Positions 18,490 to 26,778 of a DNA stretch of 64,000 bases are shown piece after piece. A program made the position numbers and the translations under genes. The stretch is taken from contig NZ_JABEKU010000004.1 of NCBI RefSeq assembly GCF_013283665.1, forward strand, positions 1 through 64,000. Direction: 5' to 3'. The notes below the pieces were generated by a model. The model made no database searches, was not told where the DNA came from, and saw only the letters and a list, made by a program, of their open reading frames with translations. The stretch comes from Ensifer sesbaniae. GTDB lineage: Bacteria; Pseudomonadota; Alphaproteobacteria; Rhizobiales; Rhizobiaceae. Numbering within the stretch: position 1 is the stretch's first letter; each line of letters opens with the position of its first letter.

Positions 18490-19407
18490 TCAGTGGCGGA
18501 TGAGGCCAAACCGGTGAGCTTCGTCCAACAGGTTGCGGACGGAGGAGGGCTGCCATTTCTTGCCGCCGTGCACAGGTCGTTCTCCCATCTGGTCCAGTTG
18601 CGCGGCAATGTCGCGTAGCGACAGATCGGGATCGGCAATGGCGATCGCCGCCACCAACTTCATCAGATGGTCCTCGGGCGCGCGGCGAGGGGACCGAGCC
18701 AGGAGTTCTTTTTCCGCGAGTTTTTCGCGGACCAAGCGATGAACGGCGCGACGAAGGCGCTCGACCGTCCAGTCGTGGCCGCGGCGATTGAGCACCCGCA
18801 CGACATTGTCCCAACTGTGCCGCGGCCGCAGTTGCCGCACCATCGGCAGCCACGTCTGCGCGGACGCAATGAGCACGTCGAGATAGAGTTTCTCGCGTGC
18901 CTTTGAGACTGCTTTGATAGCCTCCGGTCGTCGTTCGCGCAGGCCGGGGTTTCCAGGAAGCTTGCCGCGTGCCTTCGCCGCCTTGATGCCGGCCTTCGTT
19001 CGCTCGGCGATCAGCGCCCGCTCGAGCTGGGCGACCGCGCCGAGAACCTGGAGGGAGAACATGCCTTGTGGCGTCGAGGTATCGATCGGGTCGCGGATCG
19101 ACCGGAAATGCACGCCACGCTCCTCGAGGTCTTCGATCACCGACAAGAGATGACTCACCGATCTGGCCAGCCGATCGAGACGGACGACGACGAGGACGTC
19201 TCCCGCGGTGAGCTCGCCGAGCAGCCGCGTCAAGACCGGTCGGGCGCGCGATGCCCCGGAGCCGTGCTCCTGATAGATCCGATCGCAGCCGGCGGCCCGC
19301 AGCTCATCGATTTGGGCATCGTGGACCTGGTCGTCCGTCGACACGCGGGCGTAGCCGATCAGCCGCTTGAGAGGCTGTTGGACGTTAACTGTTTGTCGCT
19401 TCGCCAT
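18490..19407 (-). CDS. Serine recombinase (resolvase/invertase family)
   Basis: A 305-residue site-specific recombinase. RLIGYARVSTDDQVHDAQIDEL near residue 15 contains the catalytic serine, VLVVVRLDRLARSVSHLL and FSLQVLGAVAQLERALIAERTKAGI complete the resolvase domain; the long C-terminal part includes two predicted DNA-binding helical regions. ATG at 19407 (MAKRQTVNVQ) is chosen because it starts the family sequence; the frame is open to 19626. It lies just beyond a Tn3-family tnpA fragment, so it may be the resolvase of that transposon. Confidence 0.82.
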   Translation of the reverse strand: MAKRQTVNVQQPLKRLIGYARVSTDDQVHDAQIDELRAAGCDRIYQEHGSGASRARPVLTRLLGELTAGDVLVVVRLDRLARSVSHLLSVIEDLEERGVHFRSIRDPIDTSTPQGMFSLQVLGAVAQLERALIAERTKAGIKAAKARGKLPGNPGLRERRPEAIKAVSKAREKLYLDVLIASAQTWLPMVRQLRPRHSWDNVVRVLNRRGHDWTVERLRRAVHRLVREKLAEKELLARSPRRAPEDHLMKLVAAIAIADPDLSLRDIAAQLDQMGERPVHGGKKWQPSSVRNLLDEAHRFGLIRH

Positions 19408-19638
19408 CGCGCCTTTAACGGTCTCGTTTGGAGGTGCTTTGTACAGATAAGGAATGCGTGAGAAATTGTTCCTTTGCAAGCGTGTTTTATGATCGAAACG
19501 GAAGGCCGTACGGCGCGAAATTGGGTCTGTAACGAGCGGTCTGCGCCCGAAGGTCGGGAAAGCGCGCCAGCGGACCTCTGTGGGCGAAACGCTGCAAAAC
19601 CAGCCGTTTTGAAGGAGGCCGAGCATCGCCCCGTCGCT

Positions 19639-20087
19639 TCAGCGAGCCTTGACGCTGAAAAAGTGTGCGGTGGCGCGTCGCGCCGGCCACCACAGACAAA
19701 CCTGCTCAACCATCTCCGCTGAGGAGATTGCCGTGGGGCAAATCTCTTGTTCGAGCCAAGCAACAAGTGCAGCCCGATCATCCGCTGTCATGCGCCGGAG
19801 GCCGAGGAGGGCTAATATCTCTTCCCGATGGCGGCGGCCGGTCCGGCCAGCCCAGTCGTAGCCATCGAGATCACTCAGCGCGGCGGAAAGCTGCTCGGCA
19901 AGATAAGCAACAGGCTCCGCTGGAATCTCACTTGCGTGATCTATAAATCTTGCCGCCCAGCGGTACATCTTCATCTGCGCAGCAAAACCCAGCCTGGTTC
20001 GTAACGGCGTGTCTCGATTAGCGCGAGTTCATCAAAGTTGAGGCTCCACCATCTGGCGAGTTCCGCGCCATCCCAATTCTGCTGCAC
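19639..20087 (-). pseudogene. Tn3-family transposase TnpA, N-terminal fragment
   Basis: From a GTG at 20087 with GGAG upstream: VQQNWDGAELARWWSLNFDELALI, then after a one-base frame change at 19971 MKMYRWAARFIDHASEIPAEPVAYLAEQLSAALSDLDGYDWAGRTGRRHREEILALLGLR. This is the DUF4158 N-terminal domain of Tn3-family transposases. It ends abruptly near 19690. The continuation of the protein is found at 20382 but on the opposite strand. Confidence 0.75.
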
Positions 20088-20381
20088 GCCACGCTCCCAC
20101 GGTAGCCTTCCGATGGCTATCTGTGCGTGCGAGTATGTTCCCTTCAACACCGAAGCAGAAGATTCTCTTTTTAGTCTTGCAGTTGGCCGCTTTCGCAGCG
20201 ACGTACGCACCGGGCCAAGCAGATAATGTCGGTCGTCCTGGATCGGTGGATTCCCCGGAAATCTGGGCTTTTCAGCCCCCATTCTCAGCCTTATTCAGCG
20301 AACTCATTTGCCTGATCGAGTGGACTGGACCGCTCCCGAGCGGGCCGGGATTATGGTCTCCAAAGTCCGGCTGACGGCGAG
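20088..20381. other. Spacer between the two inverted tnpA fragments
   Basis: About 290 bases lying between two pieces of one Tn3-family tnpA in opposite orientation. No gene is recognised. A transposon end could lie here, but I did not identify the 38-bp Tn3-type repeat. Confidence 0.35.
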
Positions 20382-21068
20382 GTGATACGATTGGTCCGCT
20401 CGGTGCGGCGCGGCTTTGAAAGCGCCTTGCTAGAACGGATCGCCGCCGGGCTGCATGTAGACGCGATCACGAAACTGGAGGCTTCACTGGCCGAGCCGGA
20501 CGGTGCGACTGGCTTCAACACGATGAAGGCGGATCCTGGCCGGGTTGGGCTGGAAAGCATCCTTGCCGTGGCGGAACGGCTTTCCTTCATCCGGTCGCTG
20601 CGGCTTCCCGCAGATCTGGTTGGCGTTGGCGGCGCCCCACTTTTGGAACAACTCTATCGTCCGATCGGCCAGGAGACTGCCCGCGAGGTGCGCCGGCATC
20701 CAGAACCGCGCCGGCTCGGCCTCTACGCGATCTATCTTGTTCGGCACGAGCGGGAAATCGTCGACGCTGTTGTCGATCTTCTGATCGAGACGGTGCACAA
20801 GATGGCGACGACGGCGGAACGCAGGGTCGTCAAGACGATCGCGAAGGATTTTCAGAAGGTCCACGGCAAGGAGCGACATTCTGGCGCGGATTGCCGATGC
20901 GACACCGGACGGGGTGTGTGTGATGTCATCTTTCCCGTCGCTGATCAGGTGGTACTTGCTGCGGTTGTCCACGAGTACAAGGCCGGCGGTTCCTATCAGA
21001 GCCGGGTGCATGCGGTTTTGCGGTCATCCTATGGCAGCATTCAACGAAAACAAGCAGCTGGCGAGTGA
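20382..21068 (+). pseudogene. Tn3-family transposase TnpA, internal fragment
   Basis: Reads RLVRSVRRGFESALLERIAAGL...ILAVAERLSFIRSLRLPADL...PRRLGLYAIYLVRHEREIVDAVVDLLIETVHKMATTAERRVVKTIAKDFQKVHGKE, the region that follows the DUF4158 domain in Tn3 transposases. After about 20880 the frame breaks; a further IADATPDG piece is recognisable out of frame. The DDE catalytic domain is missing. It is inverted relative to its own N-terminal part at 19639-20087. Confidence 0.72.
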
Positions 21069-21435
21069 GTTCCTGGGCGCCATCGATGCGGCTGTGAGGT
21101 TGCACCAGGCCGCGAATAGGCTTGTTCTTGAACCCGCACAGGTAGCTGGTCTCAATACTAATATGGCGACGATCGTGGGCAACTTCCTGAGCCATTGGGC
21201 ACGGGGCAGACGTTGAGTTTCACCGGTGCTGCCCTGTTGGGTGTCATGCAGGCGATCGACAACTACTGTGACTGCTTCACATTTGAGCCCGCGCCTGGTG
21301 CACCGCGTGCATTCTACAAGTCCTTGCAGCAGCGTCAGTAGTGCCAAGGCCGTCGCGATCGATTCCAATCCGAACAAGGATCGCGAGGATGCCGCAGCCA
21401 GGTGGCATGTGCGGAGGTCTGAGAGGATCGACAAT
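21069..21435. other. Degenerate transposon DNA
   Basis: Open frames occur on both strands but I recognise no protein family. It lies between the Tn3 tnpA fragment and an IS5-family remnant and is probably decayed mobile DNA. Confidence 0.3.
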
Positions 21436-21560
21436 CTACACACACCTCCGGTCATCGGCGCCGGTCCGACCAGGATCACCAGCTTTGCCCGGCAGCAACG
21501 CCGCTATCCGTGCCCACTGCGTCTCGCTCAGTTCGTCGCCTGATACCCATCGCCCCGCTC
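21436..21560 (-). pseudogene. IS5-family (IS427-like) transposase N-terminal remnant
   Basis: Encodes VSGDELSETQWARIAALLPGKAGDPGRTGADDR, the standard opening of the short IS5/IS427-type transposases. The rest of the gene is absent or unrecognisable. Confidence 0.6.
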
Positions 21561-21622
21561 CGCATCGCAATGGCTGAAATCGTATGAATCGTAGGAACCC
21601 TGGATATATGACCGAAGCCACG

Positions 21623-22486
21623 TCACATATGCTTAGTGGCGCGGTGTCGGAGGCCGACTGCTAGGAAGCGGTCGAGCATTGCGTTCACCTGGTCAGCCAC
21701 TTCGATGGGGTTGAAATGGCCAGCCAACAACGTCTTGGCTATGATGAGCTGTGAACAACGAGCCTTTAGCCAGTCGAGATCCCGCGTAGCGTTCACTAAC
21801 GGCACATCCGCCGATATGTAGGCCATCGGGACTTTACAACGCGATGCGGCCGGAGACGCGTCATATTTTAGAATGTAATTACGGATTGCCGAATAGGCCA
21901 CGTGCTGCGGTGTCTTCTCGCACGAAGGCTGGATGTAGATGTTGTGAATGCGCTCTCGCGTGGCAGAATCGTCGTAGTCGACGGCCATGGACAACGCATT
22001 TTTCCGCAAAACCGCCCGGTAGTTGGGACCGGAAATTTCATCCAGCAAACGAGCGACGTCGGGGTTTTCGCGCAACGCCGATCCTGGTGTGACAATGGAA
22101 TCGATCATCACCAGACCCGAGACCAGGTCTGGATGGCGCCCGCACAGCTCAAGTGCGACCGATCCACCCATGCTGTGGCCGATGATCAGCGGTTTCTCCA
22201 GCTTCAGCTCGGCGCATTGCCATGCTACGTCATCGGCAAAACCCTGGATCGTGTACTCTTGCTTCGGTGCGTCGCTCTCCCCGTGACCGCGAAGGTTGAC
22301 TGCTATAACGTTCCGACTGTGAGCAAAATATTCGATCTGCGGCGTGAATATCCTGTGATCGCCTGTCCAGCCGTGAACTAAGACTAGCGGTGGACTCCGG
22401 GGTGAAGCCGGTCTTGCTTCGAAGTGTGCGAGGCACACCCCGGCGCGCTTCATGAGGATGAGGCTCGGTCGAGCTGCGTTCTTCAA
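21623..22486 (-). CDS. Alpha/beta-fold hydrolase
   Basis: A 287-residue hydrolase. LVLVHGWTGDHRIF (oxyanion-hole HGW, residues 35-46), IAVNLRGHGESDAP, and the nucleophile elbow GHSMGG with Ser105 are typical; the general-base histidine is in LLAGHFNPIEV near residue 265. No signal peptide, so cytosolic. It lies downstream of, and on the same strand as, a glycosyltransferase with a 310-base gap; they may or may not be co-transcribed. Substrate is not predictable; esterases, haloperoxidase-like and C-C hydrolases share this signature. Confidence 0.85.
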   Translation of the reverse strand: MKNAARPSLILMKRAGVCLAHFEARPASPRSPPLVLVHGWTGDHRIFTPQIEYFAHSRNVIAVNLRGHGESDAPKQEYTIQGFADDVAWQCAELKLEKPLIIGHSMGGSVALELCGRHPDLVSGLVMIDSIVTPGSALRENPDVARLLDEISGPNYRAVLRKNALSMAVDYDDSATRERIHNIYIQPSCEKTPQHVAYSAIRNYILKYDASPAASRCKVPMAYISADVPLVNATRDLDWLKARCSQLIIAKTLLAGHFNPIEVADQVNAMLDRFLAVGLRHRATKHM

Positions 22487-22796
22487 GTGCGGCTCCTTTC
22501 TCTATGTTGCCTTCCAAAGGGTAGATGATTGTGCCCATAGCGGAGAATGGACAACGAACGACGGTCAGATCGCGGAGGCGAAGCGTGGGTCGATCCTTCT
22601 CCGGGGGGCGTAGCCCGATTGATTGTCCCGAAAGCAGACGGTCCGATCGAAAGCGGAAGACCGTATCAATTGGTCCTGAGCCTCGGCAAATAGGAACCGG
22701 CTGATGCTGGGACACAATGGTCTGTAAGAGGCACCAAGAGGGGATGAATGTCACTTGGCCCGGTGCAGAAGCATCGACGGAATGACGTGGGTGCGT
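22487..22796. other. Spacer between hydrolase and glycosyltransferase
   Basis: About 310 bases. It should hold the promoter of the hydrolase gene, but I found no nod box and no properly spaced GG-N10-GC sigma-54 element on the minus strand. No terminator hairpin with a T-run was seen. Confidence 0.4.
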
Positions 22797-24050
22797 TCAG
22801 GCAACGCGCCTATTTGCCACCATCGCCTCCAATTCGTCTACGAGGCTGGAGGCGGCGATTTCATCTTTCATGGCATCGCCCAAACGTCGGGCCGCATTAC
22901 GGTAGCGCGGTTCCTGAAGTAGCCGACTGACGGCGTCGGCGATCTCGGCCTCACGGGCACTCGACGGTAGGCTTAGACCAGCTCCCTTCGACACAACTCG
23001 CGCGGCATTATCCCCTTGGTCGCGCCCGTTGGGGAGCACCAATTGTGGCAGACCGTTTATCAGCGCGCGGCTGACGGTGCCGTGGCCGCCCTGCGTCACG
23101 ACGAGGCAGACTTCCTTCATCACGACGTCATGCGGTGCACCGTGCAGCAGATGCACGTTCCTGGGAGCCGCCAGTTTTCTCGAGTCAACGTTGGGGCCGA
23201 TGGTCGCTACTGCGTACACGTCCAGCGTACCCAGTGCGCTAATGATCCGCTGAACCAATTCGTCTTGACCTTGAGCCCCGGTGCTGCAGGCGACAAGCAC
23301 ACGAGGTCGATCGGCCTCCACAGGCCAGGGAGCCTCCCAGCCCTTTGACCAATTCGGTTGATCGAGCAGTGGCCCGACATAACGAACGTTATCGGGCAGG
23401 GAGTCGGCTGCAAAGTCGAAGGTCTCACTGATCGCGAGCAAGTACCGATTGGCACACTGGAACAAATCCACCGTCTTGTCTAAGCCGCAGAGGCCAAGGC
23501 CGGCGCGCGCCTCGTTTAAAAGTGGAAGGAACTGGTTCAAAAAGCACGCCCAGCCTTCACTCGCCGCCGCGGCCGCGATCCGTTCTTTTGGCGTCTGCGG
23601 CTGCACGAAGCCGCTGGTGACCGGCGGAGTCCCCGGGAGAGGGCGAAGGCTGACATGGGGTGCCAACATTGCGATGGGCACGCCCGCAGCTTCGGCGCCC
23701 AATACGGCACCGAACAATAGATCGATAGCAATCACAGCATCCGTCGGGATGCGGACGGTCTCATCCCGGATATCGGCCGCATAGGCTGGCGCGGGGCCGA
23801 ACACCGCCTTTTGGAACCAGTCACGGATGTCCGAAAAGTCAGTCGGGTCCGCTTCGACGCCTATCGGGGCACGCCGCCAGGACACGAATTCGAAGCCCGC
23901 CGCAGCCACTTCACTCTGCATCACTGGATCAGCCATGACGCGGACGCTATGGCCGCGCTGTTGCAGTCGTCGGGCCGCAGTAAGCAACGGACTCAGATTA
24001 CCCGACGTCCCCCAGGATGCAAGAAGGAAGCTATACACAACACACCTCAT
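22797..24050 (-). CDS. Family-1 glycosyltransferase (UDP-glucuronosyl/glucosyl type)
   Basis: A 417-residue GT-B fold enzyme. N-terminal acceptor domain: FLLASWGTSGNLSPLLTAARRL, with GF(E)FVSW; C-terminal nucleotide-sugar domain: VLVACSTGAQGQDELV, VVTQGGHGTVSRALINGLPQLVLPNGRDQGDNAARV, the HGG motif that binds the donor diphosphate (here GGHGT). Enzymes of this group glycosylate small hydrophobic acceptors such as macrolides, rhamnolipid precursors or terpenoids. Role in symbiosis is unknown. The start ATG at 24050 has no strong ribosome site; no nod box is visible upstream. Confidence 0.87.
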   Translation of the reverse strand: MRCVVYSFLLASWGTSGNLSPLLTAARRLQQRGHSVRVMADPVMQSEVAAAGFEFVSWRRAPIGVEADPTDFSDIRDWFQKAVFGPAPAYAADIRDETVRIPTDAVIAIDLLFGAVLGAEAAGVPIAMLAPHVSLRPLPGTPPVTSGFVQPQTPKERIAAAAASEGWACFLNQFLPLLNEARAGLGLCGLDKTVDLFQCANRYLLAISETFDFAADSLPDNVRYVGPLLDQPNWSKGWEAPWPVEADRPRVLVACSTGAQGQDELVQRIISALGTLDVYAVATIGPNVDSRKLAAPRNVHLLHGAPHDVVMKEVCLVVTQGGHGTVSRALINGLPQLVLPNGRDQGDNAARVVSKGAGLSLPSSAREAEIADAVSRLLQEPRYRNAARRLGDAMKDEIAASSLVDELEAMVANRRVA

Positions 24051-24757
24051 CTTAGTTTTGAATAGAACCCGGTTGGTAATCAGGCAGCCGCCGTCGAATC
24101 ATGACCAATGACGGTGAAACTCAAGGCGAGGTCTACGATCGATCGTAACACTTCCCTCAGCGGGACCTTCCCGGTAGAATAACAGGCGCTCCGTTTACCG
24201 CCGTCGCCCGCGATCAAACCCTGGCGTAAACCACTAGCACACAGTTCGACTGCATCGAGCCGACAGAATGGGCACCGTAGGAGCCAGTTGCCAGGCCGCC
24301 GCCAAAAAGGCGAAACACGTCATGAGAATTTGCGCCAGACCCATTCTTCTCCATTGCCTTGTCGAAGCCTCAATTGTCCTCCAGCTCACGAGGGTGCGGA
24401 TCCCCTTGCTTAAGGGCTTTCGCTTCTTCTGCGTTTCTTAAGGTGTTCGAGAAGCTAAGTAAAATTGATTGATTGAATAGTTTCCATCTGTGAGCAGCAT
24501 GACCTGCTGCGCTCCTCAACCTCAGTCTAAGTACCTCGCTCCTGCTACACCAGCTTTTCGGGTCGGAGGTGCCCAGCTTGGCAGGAGCGCAGCGCCCGGT
24601 GCCGCAGATCCAAGCGTCCGCTATAAGTGGTGGTGATCTGCTTTTTTGGGCCAGAGCACGTCGAATTTTAGTTGGGATCATATCCGGCCGCAGCGAAGTC
24701 GTTGGCGCATTCCTGTGGTTCGAACGAATGTATCCCTCCGACGGTGGCCGGTTGCTG
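24051..24757. other. Intergenic region with IS66-related debris
   Basis: About 700 bases without a recognised gene. The right part adjoins a broken copy of the IS66-linked small protein and probably includes decayed IS66 sequence. Several frames are open but none has a motif. Confidence 0.35.
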
Positions 24758-25022
24758 CCGCGGAGATTTCGCTTTGATGCGAGCGATGAGTTCCACGTCA
24801 TCGACGAAGCCTTCGAGGAAGTCGGTTCCATTCGTCAGCGGTGCGGCGAGCATGGGCAAGCATTTGCTCCAGCTCTGAAATTCCGCCCCGGGTAAGCGAA
24901 GTTATCGCCTCGTCCTGCCCGGTGTAGACGCTGATGATGCTGCCGTAGCTCAGGTTGTCATGGTTGCTGACGATCGCCTGAAGGAGTTCGGAATCTTCTT
25001 CGAGCAATTTGGCGACGTAATC
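24758..25022 (-). pseudogene. Frameshifted copy of the IS66-linked small protein
   Basis: Reads LLEEDSELLQAIVSNHDNLSYGSIISVYTGQDEAITSLTRGGISELEQMLAHARRT, then in another frame TNGTDFLEGFVDDVELIARIKAKSPR. These align end to end with the 98-residue protein at 9186-9482 (LGEDLELLQAIVRNSDNLTYGNIISV...DEELIAHVKAKSPR). The N-terminus and the frame near 24840 are lost. No tnpC is adjacent here. Confidence 0.7.
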
Positions 25023-25048
25023 GATGCCCGGTCGAAATCCCCATGGGG

Positions 25049-26221
25049 TCAGGTGAAGAGCCGGCCAGCGCGCCCCATCCGGCGCTCGGCATCATTGTAA
25101 TAGCCGGCAGCCTGAGCGACGGATTTGTGCAGCGATTGCTGCATTGCCTCCTGGAGGGGAACGCCGCGATTGGCAGCCTCCGTGAGATAGCCCGAGCGCA
25201 GGCCGTGCGCCGAAAACATTGTCGGATCGAGTCCCGCCTGTTTTGCGCGCGTCTTGACTACGAGATTGACGGTCTGCGGCGTGATCGCCCGCCGATTGAT
25301 GTTGCCCCATTGATCAATCTTGCGGAATATAGGCCCGGCTTGGATGCTAGCGGCCGCAAGCCATTTTCTTAGAGCAAGCACCGGCCGGCCGATCAGTACG
25401 ACGGAGGCATCATCGCCGGCATCGGTCGTCTTCGTGCGACCGAGATGTATCGTCAAACTGGGTAGGGGGGTCGAGTCCGGATCTTTGGGATCGAGAGGTA
25501 CGGGATCCTCGTCGTGCAGGTCCTCAACTCGAAGCGCTGCGACCTCGGAACGGCGGCGGCCGCCCGAGGCAAAGGCGACCAGCAGCAAAGCGCGATCGCG
25601 GAGATCAACCTGACGGTCGCCGCTGCAGGCCGTCAGCAACTGAGACAAGACGTCCCCGGCCACGGCCTTCTTGCTCTTGCGGTGGCGCGGCCGAGCCGCG
25701 GCGCGGACTGCGAGGCGGAGCGCACTCTTGAGTGACGGTTCCGAGAAATTTCCCTTGAGCCCGCGCCAACGGGTCAGGATCGACCATGAGGTCAGGCGCC
25801 GACGTACGGTGCCTGGCGCATGGGGGCCGAGGGATTTGAGAAGGCCCTGGGCACGTAGACCTTCCTCGACATCCGCAGGCATGCCATGGCCGGGGTCCTC
25901 AGCGCGCCTCACGGGATCCCACAGATGATGGGCGACGAACTTGAGCAGCAGGCTTTCGGGCGCGGGCCAGGGCAAGGTGTCTCCCGTGGCGAGCAAACAC
26001 CAACCCTCGAGATAGGCGAGGTCGGAGGCGAATGCCCGCATCGTGTTCTGGCCCATGCCTTCCGATGCGAGGTGCTTGAGCGTCTCGACATCATCGTCGG
26101 TTAGAATGGCGGCGAGGTGGTCGCGACGATCAAAGGGGAGGATCGCATCGAGAGCGTCGAGCTGTTCCGACCGCTTGAGCACGGCGTCAGAGGGAACCGA
26201 GGGGAGGGGGCGTTTTGGCAT
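25049..26221 (-). CDS. Tyrosine site-specific integrase
   Basis: A tyrosine recombinase of 390 residues. It has a SAM-like core-binding region (MGQNTMRAFASDLAYLEGWC), the catalytic box FASGGRRRSEVAALRVEDL (Arg I), SAHGLRSGYLTEAANRG (HxxR) and LHKSVAQAAGYYNDAER with His and the Tyr nucleophile. ATG at 26221 is preferred over an upstream TTG. It stands at the border of the defence-like island, and two inverted repeats lie just upstream. It could be the integrase that brought in the island. Confidence 0.85.
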   Translation of the reverse strand: MPKRPLPSVPSDAVLKRSEQLDALDAILPFDRRDHLAAILTDDDVETLKHLASEGMGQNTMRAFASDLAYLEGWCLLATGDTLPWPAPESLLLKFVAHHLWDPVRRAEDPGHGMPADVEEGLRAQGLLKSLGPHAPGTVRRRLTSWSILTRWRGLKGNFSEPSLKSALRLAVRAAARPRHRKSKKAVAGDVLSQLLTACSGDRQVDLRDRALLLVAFASGGRRRSEVAALRVEDLHDEDPVPLDPKDPDSTPLPSLTIHLGRTKTTDAGDDASVVLIGRPVLALRKWLAAASIQAGPIFRKIDQWGNINRRAITPQTVNLVVKTRAKQAGLDPTMFSAHGLRSGYLTEAANRGVPLQEAMQQSLHKSVAQAAGYYNDAERRMGRAGRLFT

Positions 26222-26305
26222 CAGAGGGTCCAAAATTCAGCGTTAGACTGGCCGACGCGGCCGTGATTTGCCCCGATTCTAGCGCTTCTGAGCACCAAGA
26301 TCCAT

Positions 26306-26340
26306 CACTATCGATACTTGAAACCTATCGATAGTGATAG
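26306..26340. repeat. Inverted repeat upstream of the integrase
   Basis: ATCACTATCGAT at 26306-26317 and its exact complement ATCGATAGTGAT at 26329-26340, separated by 11 bases. Could be an operator or a recombination (core/arm) site for the adjacent tyrosine integrase. Confidence 0.7.
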
Positions 26341-26363
26341 CCATGAAAATTGGCGTCCATATG

Positions 26364-26392
26364 ACGGAAGTATGCAGATGATTTACTTCCGT
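26364..26392. repeat. Second inverted repeat upstream of the giant gene
   Basis: ACGGAAGTA at 26364-26372 and TACTTCCGT at 26384-26392, again 11 bases apart. Same spacer length as the neighbouring repeat. Confidence 0.6.
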
Positions 26393-26778
26393 TTATGAAA
26401 TTAAGGACGATAATTCATATGGTTAATGTTAACCTAAGATCACCAAGGTTCTGGCAAAAGCGCGTAACCGGGGCGGATTTGGTGTGGCAGATGCGCTGGG
26501 AAACGATGGGCATTCGCAGCTCGGGTTATTCCGGATGCTTAAGGGCATGGGCTAGTTGGATAGGCGCATTCGACGGAAAGCATCCGCGCTTCTCTGCGGA
26601 TGATAATTCGTGCGCCCATCTCGCCTGCGAAGTGTCGAGCGGGAGAAAGCGGCTACTGGAATGTCAGTGCCGTTTGTGGATGGCGCGAACGCAAGTAGAA
26701 CATTCGCTGGAAGTCAATAGACAATCGTGCAATCTCTAGGTGCGGACGCTCTCATCTGGTTCGAACTGATACAGAAGC

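Larger units (their letters stand above)
26222..26778. other. Region between integrase and the giant nuclease gene
   Basis: About 560 bases. It holds two inverted repeats (26306-26340 and 26364-26392) and is AT-richer than its surroundings, as expected for divergent promoters. A 114-residue frame at 26395-26739 has no motif and no good ribosome site; I do not call it. Confidence 0.5.

Noticed and set aside
22740-22790. Possible sigma-54 promoter near the hydrolase/glycosyltransferase gap
   Set aside because: GG and GC are not at the required ten-base separation on either strand.
26395-26739. 114-residue frame before the giant gene
   Set aside because: No ribosome site or motif, and unusual composition; more likely regulatory DNA.
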